Of a DNA stretch of 64,000 nucleotides, positions 51,345-62,100 are shown piece by piece (the first letter of the stretch is position 1; each line of letters begins with the position of its first letter). The position numbers were made by a program, and so were the translations under genes. The notes beneath the pieces were generated by a model. That model was not told where the DNA came from, made no database searches, and worked only from the letters and a program-made list of their open reading frames with translations. Source of the DNA: Ooceraea biroi (Eukaryota > Arthropoda > Insecta > Hymenoptera > Formicidae); assembly GCF_003672135.1 (NCBI RefSeq), contig NC_039512.1, forward strand, positions 2,512,874 to 2,576,873, written 5' to 3'.

Positions 51345-52596
51345 TTAGGAATGTGATTTAGTTTTGAGGGTTTTGCAACAGATGGCTGTAGTGTCAGTTT
51401 GTTCCAATAGCTGTTTCCGATAACTGTTCTTTCTTACAGTCTTGACATTATCCATGACATTTAGTAGCATTATAGCAATAGATGCAATAACAGTCGTGTT
51501 TATATCATCGTAAAAATGCAACTTCCGAAACAGCATTTTCGACATGCGTTGCTTTTGTTTTTTAATCAAAACAAAACTGCGGCTGACGGTTATAGAATTC
51601 TTGTGGAAACTTATGGTGATTCTGCCCCATCAATTAAGACGTGTGAATACTGGTTTAGACGCTTTAAAAGTCGTGATACTGATGTGAAGGACAAAGAACG
51701 CTCGGGACAACCAAGAAAGCTTGAAAATGCAGATTTGCAAGCGTTATTGCACGAAAATCCAACACAATCCACTTCAGAACTTGCCAGAGCATTAAATGTT
51801 GATCGTACAACAGTTACCAAACATTTACATGAAGTGGGAAAAATTCAGAAAGAAGGGAAATGGGTTCGACATGAATTATCGGAAAGTGCCATTGCGAACC
51901 ATTTCGTTGATCGCCAGGCAAAAAAAGAAGAGTCTTTTGTCTCGGATTGTTACTGGGGATGAAAAGTGGATCTATTTTGATAATCCGAAACGCAGAAAAT
52001 CATGGGTGGATCCAGGCGAACCATCAACATCCACTCCGAGACGCAATATTCACGGTTCAAAAGTAATGCTCTGTATTTGGTGGGATAGTGTACTATGAGC
52101 TGTTAAATCCGCACGAGACTGTCACGGCTGATCGTTATCGACACCAATTGTACAAGTTGAAGCAAGCATTGGACCAAAAACGACCAGCAATTGCGAGTAA
52201 ACGACGGAAAGTGATTCTTCTTCGTGACAACGCTCGACCTGACGTTGCGTTATCAGTGAAAGAAACACTATTAGAGCTTGAATGGCAAGTCTTACCGCAC
52301 CCCGCGTATTCTCCGGACATTGCTCCATGCGATTATTATTTGCTCCGGTCGATGCAACACGCTTTAGAGGATACGCACTTTCATAATTTCGAAGAAGTGC
52401 GAAAATTCGTCGACGAATGGATGAACTGAAAAGAAGAGTGATTTTATCGTGGTGGAATCGATCTCTTGCCAGAAAGATGGGAAAAAGTGATAGAAAAGGA
52501 AGGAAAATATTTTGATTAAGGTATTCATTCATTATCATATTTAAATACATGCGTTTTTGAGCAAAAAAAACCCTCAAAACTAAATCGCACCCCTAA
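51345..52596 (+). mobile_element. Second mariner-family transposon (1,252 bp, decayed)
   Basis: The ends are inverted repeats containing gatttagttttgagggttt, with a few mismatches near the tips (ttaggaatgt on the left against ttaggggtgc on the right), and TA flanks both sides (51343-51344 and 52597-52598). The interior carries a mariner transposase remnant on the + strand. Its protein differs strongly from that of the element at 8253, so this is a separate mariner lineage. Mismatched ends and several frame breaks suggest an older insertion. Confidence 0.93.
51516..52519 (+). pseudogene. Mariner transposase, inactivated (several frameshifts and stops)
   Basis: The N-terminal part, from ATG 51516 (MQLPKQHFRHALLLFF), includes a helix-turn-helix DNA-binding region (STSELARALNVDRTTVTKHL). 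The frame shifts between about 51890 and 51930. The first catalytic Asp block (VTGDEKWIYFDNPKRRKSW) continues in the next frame to about 52098. A second shift near 52085 moves to a third frame carrying the second Asp (LLRDNARP) and third Asp (SPDIAPCDYYLL). In-frame stops then occur at 52427 and again a few codons later, before the C-terminus LLPERWEKVIEKEGKYFD ends at 52519. The three Asp blocks of the D,D34D triad are present but not in one frame. Confidence 0.88.
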
Positions 52597-52598
52597 TA

Positions 52599-53757
52599 GA
52601 TGAGACGGTTCGGCGAAGCGGGGGTTACGGACGCGTGTGTTAATCGGCCTTGCTGCGGGCTCTGAGATTCTCAGCAAGGACGACGTCGCTCGATCGCGCG
52701 CTCGCTCCGCTCTCATTCGATGCACCTGTGCGACAGATTCGCGTGCCCAAGGGAAACCGGTCTTAGCGATCATGCTGCATCAGTTCTCTGCACTCATTGC
52801 ACCCGCACGTGCGTATCGACGCGATAATCGGTCATCAATCGGCTTTACGTTCCCTTTACGAAACCGCACGCGGAAAGAAAATAGCAGATCTTCCTGCCTC
52901 TCTTTGCGTGCGATTGCCGTCAGCTCCAACGATCGCGAGCTCTCTCTCGTTCCGGTAATACATCGATTACAAATTCCAATTGTTCGATAATGAAACGTCA
53001 CTCGTTCAGAATGAATTCTTGTCACTGTTCAACAAATCAAGATACTGTTAGTAAATATAGTAGAGATTTCGAATTATCAGCATATGTTTTTAATAACAAA
53101 GTCAAGTGATCTAGTGTAGAATTATATGATTATATTGTTTCCTTATCGTTCGCATTCTCTCTCGCTGTCGTAAGCGATACGCTTGTTATAAAGAATAAAT
53201 TCTCGCTTAAAGTCTTTTCAATGGTTTTACGATAAGATAAAATTACGATTGTGTTTCTTGAATTGTATCCCTGATGCGTTTCAATCGGATAACAGTTAAT
53301 CATTTCTATTGATATATCACGCATCCTGCTCGGAAGTTGCGCTCGATATTCGCTAATCGATATTCCATTGTGTGTATTTCTAAGTAAAGCTTATTCATAT
53401 ATTTATACTTTAGAAACTATTTTTAACGTACATCATGTTTCACAGACTAGGATAAATTTATATTTGCCACCAATTTTGGAATTATAAATAGAAACAATAG
53501 TCAGTTGCAAGTGGAAATAATGATTGTGCACTGTATATAATTATATCAGTAACATTTCTTATATCACAAATTTTTAAAAATCTATTTGAATTCTATGTAT
53601 AAACGATTCTATATTCTATATATATATACCTATAACTATTCCTATATATTCCTAACACCTATCAAATTTAGAATAATTTACAAAATTAAAGGAGGTCTTT
53701 TGTATTATTATACAGATACTAATAAAGTCATTTAGAGCAACTGTTAAGCAGCAAACG
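52599..53757. other. Intergenic DNA, no supported gene
   Basis: A CpG-rich first part (to about 52960) followed by AT-rich DNA. Nothing recognisable on either strand. Confidence 0.45.
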
Positions 53758-53761
53758 TTCT

Positions 53762-53943
53762 TGTAAGATCTGGAAAGATAGTCGAGACTGACAGGTCGTA
53801 TAGAGGATCGGAATGAAAACAAGTTGATCACAACAGTAGGAGTATTGGCCGTGCAGCCTAAGCCCTAGGCGTGTGAACCAGGGATCCCGGAGAGTTCGAG
53901 TTCAAATCTAAGGCAGTCCCCTAGTTATTTTTCGCCTCTTACA
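53762..53943 (+). repeat. LTR 1 (outer type, 182 bp)
   Basis: Carries the outer-type variants: gatag after ggaaa, cctaagccct and gttattttt. These are shared with LTR 5 but not with LTRs 2-4. Strand is assigned from the primer-binding-site position. Confidence 0.85.
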
Positions 53944-54282
53944 ATTCAGAAGTGGGATAAAATCCGCTACCCCTCGAAGACAGTTGAGATTCATCCGCTA
54001 CCCCTCGGAGAGGAGGGAGTTGAGAAGCAGCTGGCCGGTAGTGAAGCCTGAATATGGAGGTCGGGACGGACTCAGAGGAGTGAACTAACATGGAGATTGG
54101 GAAGGACTCAGAGGAGTGAACCAACATGGAGGTTGGGAGGGACTCAGAAGAGTGAACCAAAAATGGATGTTGGGAGGGACTCAGAAGAGTGAACCAAAAA
54201 TGGAGGTTGGGAGGGACTCAAGTGCAGTGAACCGACGATTTGGAGACATTCGGGGACGAATGTAATGTCAGGCTGGCCGAGC
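53944..54282 (+). repeat. Internal segment 1 (339 bp)
   Basis: Begins with the leucine-tRNA-like primer site and contains two ccgctacccctcg units. It then has four full copies plus a partial copy of a 36-37-base minisatellite (tggaggttgggagggactca type) and ends in tgtcaggctggccgagc. Open frames on both strands come from the repeats. Confidence 0.8.
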
Positions 54283-54462
54283 TGTAAGATCTGGAAAGAG
54301 TCGAGACTGACAGGTCGTATAGAGGATCGGAATGAAAACAAGTTGATCACAACAGTAGGAGTATTGGCCGTGCAGCCTAAGACCTAGGCGTGTGAACCAG
54401 GGATCCCGGAGAGTTCGAGTTCAAATCTAAGGCAGTCCCCTAGTTGTCTTTCGCCTCTTACA
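54283..54462 (+). repeat. LTR 2 (inner type, 180 bp)
   Basis: Inner-type variants: 2 bases shorter after ggaaa, cctaagacct and gttgtcttt. Confidence 0.85.
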
Positions 54463-54801
54463 ATTCAGAAGTGGGATAAAATCCGCTACCCCTCGAAGAC
54501 AGTTGAGATTCATCCGCTACCCCTCGGAGAGGAGGGAGTTGAGAAGCAGCTGGCCGGTAGTGAAGCCTGAATATGGAGGTCGGGACGGACTCAGAGGAGT
54601 GAACTAACATGGAGATTGGGAAGGACTCAGAGGAGTGAACCAACATGGAGGTTGGGAGGGACTCAGAAGAGTGAACCAAAAATGGATGTTGGGAGGGACT
54701 CAGAAGAGTGAACCAAAAATGGAGGTTGGGAGGGACTCAAGTGGAGTGAACCGACGATTTGGAGACATTCGAGGACGAATGTAATGTCAGGCTGGCCGAG
54801 C
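54463..54801 (+). repeat. Internal segment 2 (339 bp)
   Basis: Same length and minisatellite count as segment 1, with only a few base changes seen (for example cgaggacg for cggggacg). Confidence 0.8.
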
Positions 54802-54981
54802 TGTAAGATCTGGAAAGAGTCGAGACTGACAGGTCGTATAGAGGATCGGAATGAAAACAAGTTGATCACAACAGTAGGAGTATTGGCCGTGCAGCCTAAG
54901 ACCTAGGCGTGTGAACCAGGGATCCCGGAGAGTTCGAGTTCAAATCTAAGGCAGTCCCCTAGTTGTCTTTCGCCTCTTACA
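54802..54981 (+). repeat. LTR 3 (inner type, 180 bp)
   Basis: Carries the same inner-type variants as LTRs 2 and 4. Confidence 0.85.
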
Positions 54982-55394
54982 ATTCAGAAGTGGGATAAAA
55001 TCCGCTACCCCTCGAAGACAGTTGAGATTCATCCGCTACCCCTCGAAGAGGAGGGAGTTGAGAAGCAGCTGGCCGGTAGTGAAGCCTGAATATGGAGGTC
55101 GGGACGGACTCAGAGGAGTGAACCAACATGGAGATTGGGAAGGACTCAGAGGAGTGAACCAACATGGAGATTGGGAGGGACTCAGAAGAGTAAACCAAAA
55201 ATGGATGTTGGGAGGGACTCAGAAGAGTAAACCAAAAATGGATGTTGGGAGGGACTCAGAAGAGTAAACCAAAAATGGATGTTGGGAGGGACTCAGAAGA
55301 GTGAACCAAAAATGGAGGTTGGGAGGGACTCAAGTGGAGTGAACCGACGATTTGGAGACATTCGGGGACGCATGTAATGTCAGGCTGGCCGAGC
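54982..55394 (+). repeat. Internal segment 3 (413 bp)
   Basis: Two more 37-base minisatellite units than segments 1 and 2 (413 minus 339 is 74). It also has gaagaggagg for ggagaggagg and gacgcatg for gacgaatg. Confidence 0.8.
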
Positions 55395-55574
55395 TGTAAG
55401 ATCTGGAAAGAGTCGAGACTGACAGGTCGTATAGAGGATCGGAATGAAAACAAGTTGATCACAACAGTAGGAGTATTGGCCGTGCAGCCTAAGACCTAGG
55501 CGTGTGAACCAGGGATCCCGGAGAGTTCGAGTTCAAATCTAAGGCAGTCCCCTAGTTGTCTTTCGCCTCTTACA
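55395..55574 (+). repeat. LTR 4 (inner type, 180 bp)
   Basis: Carries the same inner-type variants as LTRs 2 and 3. Confidence 0.85.
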
Positions 55575-55987
55575 ATTCAGAAGTGGGATAAAATCCGCTA
55601 CCCCTCGAAGACAGTTGAGATTCATCCGCTACCCCTCGAAGAGGAGGGAGTTGAGAAGCAGCTGGCCGGTAGTGAAGCCTGAATATGGAGGTCGGGACGG
55701 ACTCAGAGGAGTGAACCAACATGGAGATTGGGAAGGACTCAGAGGAGTGAACCAACATGGAGATTGGGAGGGACTCAGAAGAGTAAACCAAAAATGGATG
55801 TTGGGAGGGACTCAGAAGAGTAAACCAAAAATGGATGTTGGGAGGGACTCAGAAGAGTAAACCAAAAATGGATGTTGGGAGGGACTCAGAAGAGTGAACC
55901 AAAAATGGAGGTTGGGAGGGACTCAAGTGGAGTGAACCGACGATTTGGAGACATTCGGGGACGCATGTAATGTCAGGCTGGCCGAGC
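55575..55987 (+). repeat. Internal segment 4 (413 bp)
   Basis: Appears identical to segment 3 by eye, implying a recent duplication of one LTR-plus-internal unit or homogenisation. Confidence 0.8.
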
Positions 55988-56169
55988 TGTAAGATCTGGA
56001 AAGATAGTCGAGACTGACAGGTCGTATAGAGGATCGGAATGAAAACAAGTTGATCACAACAGTAGGAGTATTGGCCGTACAGCCTAAGCCCTAGGCGTGT
56101 GAACCAGGGATCCCGGAGAGTTCGAGTTCAAATCTAAGGCAGTCCCCTAGTTATTTTTCGCCTCTTACA
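55988..56169 (+). repeat. LTR 5 (outer type, 182 bp)
   Basis: Matches LTR 1 at every outer-type variant and differs from it at one base seen (ccgtacagcc against ccgtgcagcc). Confidence 0.85.
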
Positions 56170-56173
56170 TTCT

Positions 56174-59100
56174 TTTCTGATAGAGGCGACGAAGATGCAA
56201 GAATCACTGCTTAGAGCAGTAACGTTTTCTTCGCACTTGATTTCTTGATGTGCGCAAAGTACGTATCAGCAGCATGAGAGGATCATCGCGCACGGTTGGA
56301 AATCCAAGTTGGGAGAGTCACGATTCGCAACCTGGGTAACGTTTGTCGCGGTTGTTCGCTTTCATCATCATTTTCGTCGCAGTTGCGTCGGGCAATACGA
56401 GTCTATTGTAAACGAGAGCGGTGGCCCAGGTTTCTCCCGTCGACCATGCCGCACTGCCGCCCTTGTCCTTCCCTACCCTAGCCGCATCTACGCCGTACTC
56501 GAGTGACACTGAAAACGCGGATGCAGAGAGCTCTCCGGTGAACCGAAATCAATACCACGCTGGCCTACTACGCCGTGGCCTTCTTTTCAGTTAAATCCTT
56601 TTGCCGCTGTGCCGTGTCTAATCACGTCGCGCCGTTGACTTTATTGGTATCGAATGAAGCTGAATGCCAAAAGAGCAAAAGTCAGATAATATATGTAAAC
56701 GGCGTAATGTACTGGACCAGACGTCATGAGACACTGAATGCACGCGTTTTAATTACGCCTCGTGTGCAGCAACTTGAAGCTTTAAACATTATTATTATCG
56801 TGTATACCTGAGTCGATTTAAATAGGTAAAGGTATGACCTTTGACCAGTTTATCGATCTTCCGTAAAAATGTTGAGGCATATTGATTGTTTTGAGTGTGT
56901 AAATAATCAAAGTATCGTAAACTGTTAACAGCGATATTTAATTCCAATTTAATAGTTTATTTAAGTGCATCAAAGTATTAAATTAAAATTGCACAGTATT
57001 TTAAATTTGCAATCTTGCGATTCTTAATTAAATTTTAAATTTTGTTTGAAAGGAAAAACCGTAAAATATGCCAACCGGAAGAGTTTATTTTCGTATCGCC
57101 ATAAAATTATATTTCCAGCAAATGAAAATTTTGTATGCTTATTACGCTTATTTAGTAAACTGTGAGAATTACAGAAAGTAATTTCAATTTCATAAAAATG
57201 TTGCCTTTTGAAATAAAAATGAGCTTTCAAATTATCTGACGGATTTACAAGTGAAAAAAGTGCGCAAGACTCGTCACGCCGGATTGCTGTCGCAATTTCA
57301 TCAATAAGGACTGGTTCCTTCTTAGTATTTATCTGCTTTGAAATGGATACAGAAGACCGAGGTATCAGGATTCTATACATACGCAACGGTTATTATCCTT
57401 TACCGAGCTATCGATCTCGCTCAAAGAGTTGACTCCGCGCGCGGTAGCGACGCAATAGCAGGAGCGTCGTCGTGACATCTCGGCGCCCCTGGCAGGTAGC
57501 TCTAACTCACCCTCATGGTTTTCAGATTAATGTCACAAATTTCCACAGTACCCTGCGCTAGATTCACCCTGTCGTGAAGAATGACGGAGCGATGAAGTTT
57601 GCGACGTCATCGCCTACCCGCGTTGTTTAAATATCGTAAAAGTCGTCGCGACTGGTTTTCTTTTGAATAACAAAATAAAAGTATCTTTTGTCATTGTTTG
57701 CGATATATCGCATATGGTAAAGTACAATGTATAGGACGATATAATTATTTTCGAACGAGTAGAGTACGATACTCGAGTTGACCGTGAATCACAAGTGGAG
57801 CGATCGATAAAGCTTTAAAAATATAAGCCTGCCCTTGAAACGAGATTGATATGATGCATTTTTGCGTCTTAAATTAGTTCGTGATATCTACAAAAAATGA
57901 TACGAGCGCGAAACGAGTTAAAATTTTCAGATGGACTGACGTCAAGTTAACGAAAAATAAAATTCTGTCGATTTCATAATCTGGATTCATTTGCATTTAA
58001 TTTGAAAGACGAGATGGGAAACACGATCAGATGCAAGCGGAAGCGGATGTCTGCACGAACGGCATTACTCGCTGCAACATTGCACAATCAGCGGACGCTT
58101 TATTTTCGTTTTTTTGTGAGTCAAGCAAGAATAAGCAAGTTTCACCTATCACGATGGTCTTCTACTTATGTAGCTCGTATTTCTTAGAAAAGTAGGTCGA
58201 GATGGTATTTCCGTGCAGGTTTAGCAGAAAGAGATGCGTTTTATGTGTCACTTAACTCCGCTTCGTCGATTGTATCGCGCATTACTGGAGTAGTTAATAG
58301 TTATTACAATAGGAAGTGTCGTACATTGATCGGCATATTTATACATTAAAGCACAATAAAATTGTACGTTTTTATATCTCTAGTTTATGCGTTTGTGTTC
58401 GGTTTTATTCCATGACGCGAGCAGGTTTAGCGCTGTTCTAGTTAATGTTAATATCAAGGCTGTACAAAGCTATTTGTATTGTACGTTACATTTTACTGAC
58501 TTGTTATCAGTCAATTATTCTACGTAATTAGCGAGGTAAATTAACGTGCTCGCGCCGTGGTGTTACTTCTCGTATGACACAGCGGAAAATTTGGTGTAAA
58601 GCTCCCAACAGGGAACTGCGATTTTTATCGAGCCTCACGATACTGTGCAATGTACGAAATATTGTTTTGGATAAATAAATCATACATTATATTCCTACAT
58701 GTATTATATATAAATACAATGTCACGATACATGTTAGTTCCTGGTCGATAAAAATAAATCCTCGTTCCAGTTACATTCCCGACGAAGTCACGGAAGAACT
58801 CCATTGACGACGCAGAATGTTTCAGCCAATGGATCGTGTCTCTTTGAAACTTTTGAACTTTATATTTATGTAAATAATTTTCATAAGCCAGATAATTATT
58901 ATCTGAAGAAAGTTCAAAGGGAGGGTTTTTAACATTCTTCTGAGTCATGATTATAAATACTTCGCACTAAGAACGGGGCACGCGTCATGAACTCATGAAT
59001 CATGAAGGAATGACAGCGTTATACGCAATCGTTATGCATCAGGATGCACCCAGAACTCATAAGATCGTCACCGCACTCGCAGCGGGCAACTGTTCGATCC

Positions 59101-62100
59101 GCGTCGATCTGCGCGGATCCACGTGAGTGCCGATCGGCCATGTGGTCGCAGCCGGCGATGACGAGCCGGGCACACCAATTAGCTTGATGACATCTGTGAA
59201 TGATTTCGAGCTCTTCCACACAATTTCAGGCGGCCTGCGTTACCGACGCCGACTCGCGAGCCGGCTCGTACGATAAAACGAGCGCGCGCCTTTCGCTCTC
59301 TGGAAAGACGCCCTTCCGCGGGCCGCGTTTTATCGTGCAGACCCGCGCTTTCGAGTTCTGGCCGCGCTCGTAGATGAGAGACGTAGTCGCCTATGCCCAC
59401 GTGGGCCTGAGCGCATGTAAACAAACGCCACGTGGGATACTAGACGCACGTGATTCCCGGCAAGGGAATGAAGGAAATTAAAAGATAAAGTGTTATCACT
59501 CGTTTTCGTTGATATTTTAAATTCTCCAATCTAATATTTAATGTTTCTAATATCCAAATGTTGGATACATTCCCATATTTAACGCTTTGAAAATTGCTAA
59601 TGAATGTCTCGCAAGCTGAAGCGGTATTTGTAGTAGATGAAAGAGGAAACTGGAGCGTTTTCTCTATTTTTAGCCGCATTGTTCTTGACGAACAATGAAG
59701 ATGTTTTCTGTGAAAATGGCGACTTCGTAGCGCAGAGATATTTCTTGACTGGCTACACCAACCGTGTAGTTTGCCTCATTAAAACTGTAAAGAATAGTAA
59801 AAGCAAAAAGCGCGTGTCCGTGAATCGACTGCCGCTCTTTGTTCGCTCGCTAAGGCGACGTATCGCTGGAATACACGCGGACGGGAGGGCACGACGGATT
59901 GGGTCGCTGGCTTTTGTGCCGACGCATATGAAAAGCGTGTAAACTCGCGTGTCTCCTTCGCGAGGCTACGCAGGAATTCGCGCGATACGCTGCCGCTCAA
60001 GAATAGCCTGATCGACCAGTCCCTGGAGATTCGAGGATCTCGATTCCACGATGAATCGAACCGCCGCGGTACATACGTGAAGTTGTAGTCCGCACTCGAA
60101 GTCCGGTGTCACGTGTCTTTACGCGGAAACGTCGATAAGCGGTTACTGATGCACACTTGGTGCATGTGTTACACACGCACGAGAGCGTACGTCGATGTGT
60201 GTAGGCGGCCGTAGGAATATTGGCGCCAGACTGATGTACGCGATATTTTCTTTGGCAGATTGCTGCTTTTTTTCTGGCATTTTATCATCAAGTTTTATTG
60301 GGATATCTTTTTACATTTTTGCGCATCTTTTCGTGTTTTTTTTTTTTCAAGTAGGGTACTGATAATGTAGCAGTTGGTTTTATTGCACATAATTGCATCA
60401 GGTTGACGTTCCACTCTGGTAGGATTGTATGTACAGATGGACAGATAATATTATTATCGCGACCGTGAATGTTGTCACAAAGTAAGTTTCTTAAGTGATT
60501 TCTTTTTTATTTTTAACTGCGCAGCTTCGCATCTGCACAGTATTTTAGATAATGTGGGAAGAAATCCGCGCACTTGTGAAGACTTGTGAAGATGGATATT
60601 TTGAGATATTTTGCTGAAGATATTCTGTAGCTGTTCTAAAATAAATTGTATTATGTAATTTATTGCTGCACGCACATGGTTCTTCTTCAATGTATGTGGA
60701 TATGTGTATGTATGTATTCCATAACTCATTCGCCGCATATTTACGAGACTTACGTGTGGCGCCGCAATTTTGTTAGGTAACAGACGAAGCCCAATAATTG
60801 CTACCGTATGTCTACAATTATACGGATGTCATATCATTCTGAGATGTCATGTTATGATCATCAATATCGCAGAGAGTAATATTGCGCATTTATGGAAATT
60901 CAATGAATTGAAATTCAAAATAAAAATATGGATATACGATGGATATAAATCTTCTTGTAAATCTTTATCCAGAATTCTTTCGAATCTTTTTCCTTGTTTA
61001 ATTTAATAATTATGTAATTGTTTAATATATTATGTAAATAAATTATCTTTTTTAAATTAAGATGTGATTATTATATATTACCCAATTATTATAAAAATTA
61101 TCTGATTAATTGCACAGATGTAGACGTTAATTATTTTAATACATAATTGACGAATATTGCATTTTTCTTTTATCGTGGAAATTTTCATATTTCCACGGTT
61201 TAATATTCTCGATGCTCACATATCGTACGATATTCGCAACTATACGGGAAGTAATTGGCACTTTGCGTTAAACGCTTCATGGATGATTGTAAGAATGACG
61301 ACAGCAGTATTAGAATGACGTTTTTCTGGAGAATACCCGTTCATTACGGTTAAATTATTATGCATTTGTATAATTGAAGGCTGGTGGGTACATACGTAAC
61401 GTGGCACGCGAATAAGTAATTTTTTTTCTTGAAACCAACTACGAGTTATATCTTTTTGTCAAGGAGGATAGTTAATACCTCATATATGCGAAATCTTAAA
61501 TAATATTTATCTTCTTTATACATCTTTTGTGGTAAATAAACTTTTAAAAGCAAATTATTTGCTTTTCTGAGATTTCCTACACGTGCAATATAAGTATATA
61601 AGTTTTCCTAAACTTGATCCGTCTCAATATTTTCGTAAGGATCAAAATCCTCCGCGCATTTTATGGGGATGCGAGAAATCGACCGAAAAAACAGAAGAAC
61701 GTGCACTCGCAAGTAGCTATTTAAAGATTCTCGCTGCATTCGAATTGTCCCACGTGACTGCTGGTGCTGTTGGTCAATTGCCGTTCCTTTGCCGAGACCT
61801 GAGAGTATTCCCGCACAAGAGGCTGCACTATGTTGAAGCGATGGAGAAACCTTGCCTGTTCAAGTTCACTTCGCGTGAATAGAACATTTGACGCTTCTTA
61901 TAGCTCAGATTTGCACCGTCATGTTCTCACAATGGCCACGTGAATCATTCAAGTGGATTTTTCCGTCGCCAACTTGACGCCATCTTCGCATTTTTCTCGG
62001 TTTACGATCTTTTCCTTGCGCGGTTTTGTTGATTAATAATAATGAGATATTCATCGTGTTTCTTTTTAAAAAGCGCATTGCTCACATCTTGAAATTTTGA

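Larger units (their letters stand above)
53762..56169. mobile_element. Tandem TRIM-like LTR retroelement array (five LTRs, four internal segments)
   Basis: The structure is LTR-int-LTR-int-LTR-int-LTR-int-LTR. LTRs are at 53762-53943, 54283-54462, 54802-54981, 55395-55574 and 55988-56169. Each begins TGTAAGA and ends TCTTACA, a perfect 7-base inverted terminus with the TG...CA ends of retroviral-type LTRs. The four-base sequence ttct occurs immediately before the first and after the last LTR (53758-53761 and 56170-56173), so the target duplication frames the whole array. Internal segments are 339, 339, 413 and 413 bases and begin with a stretch antisense to the 3' end of a leucine tRNA (tcagaagtgggat), the expected primer binding site. 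No gag or pol coding is present. Small size, LTRs and lack of genes fit a TRIM; such elements have been reported from ants (from memory). Confidence 0.85.

Noticed and set aside
53939..55860. Repeated 68-81-residue open frames on both strands in the LTR array
   Set aside because: They come from the minisatellite units and appear on both strands; they do not resemble gag, pol or any retroelement protein.
53762..56169. CRISPR-like or bacterial repeat array interpretation
   Set aside because: The repeats are 180 bp with TG...CA ends and a target duplication, in a eukaryotic context; an LTR element explains every part.
57511..57610. Possible minus-strand exon reading ...LAQGTVEICDINLKTMR before a gtgagt donor
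   Set aside because: The peptide looks protein-like, but only about 30 residues are open, the acceptor is unclear and no partner exon was found.
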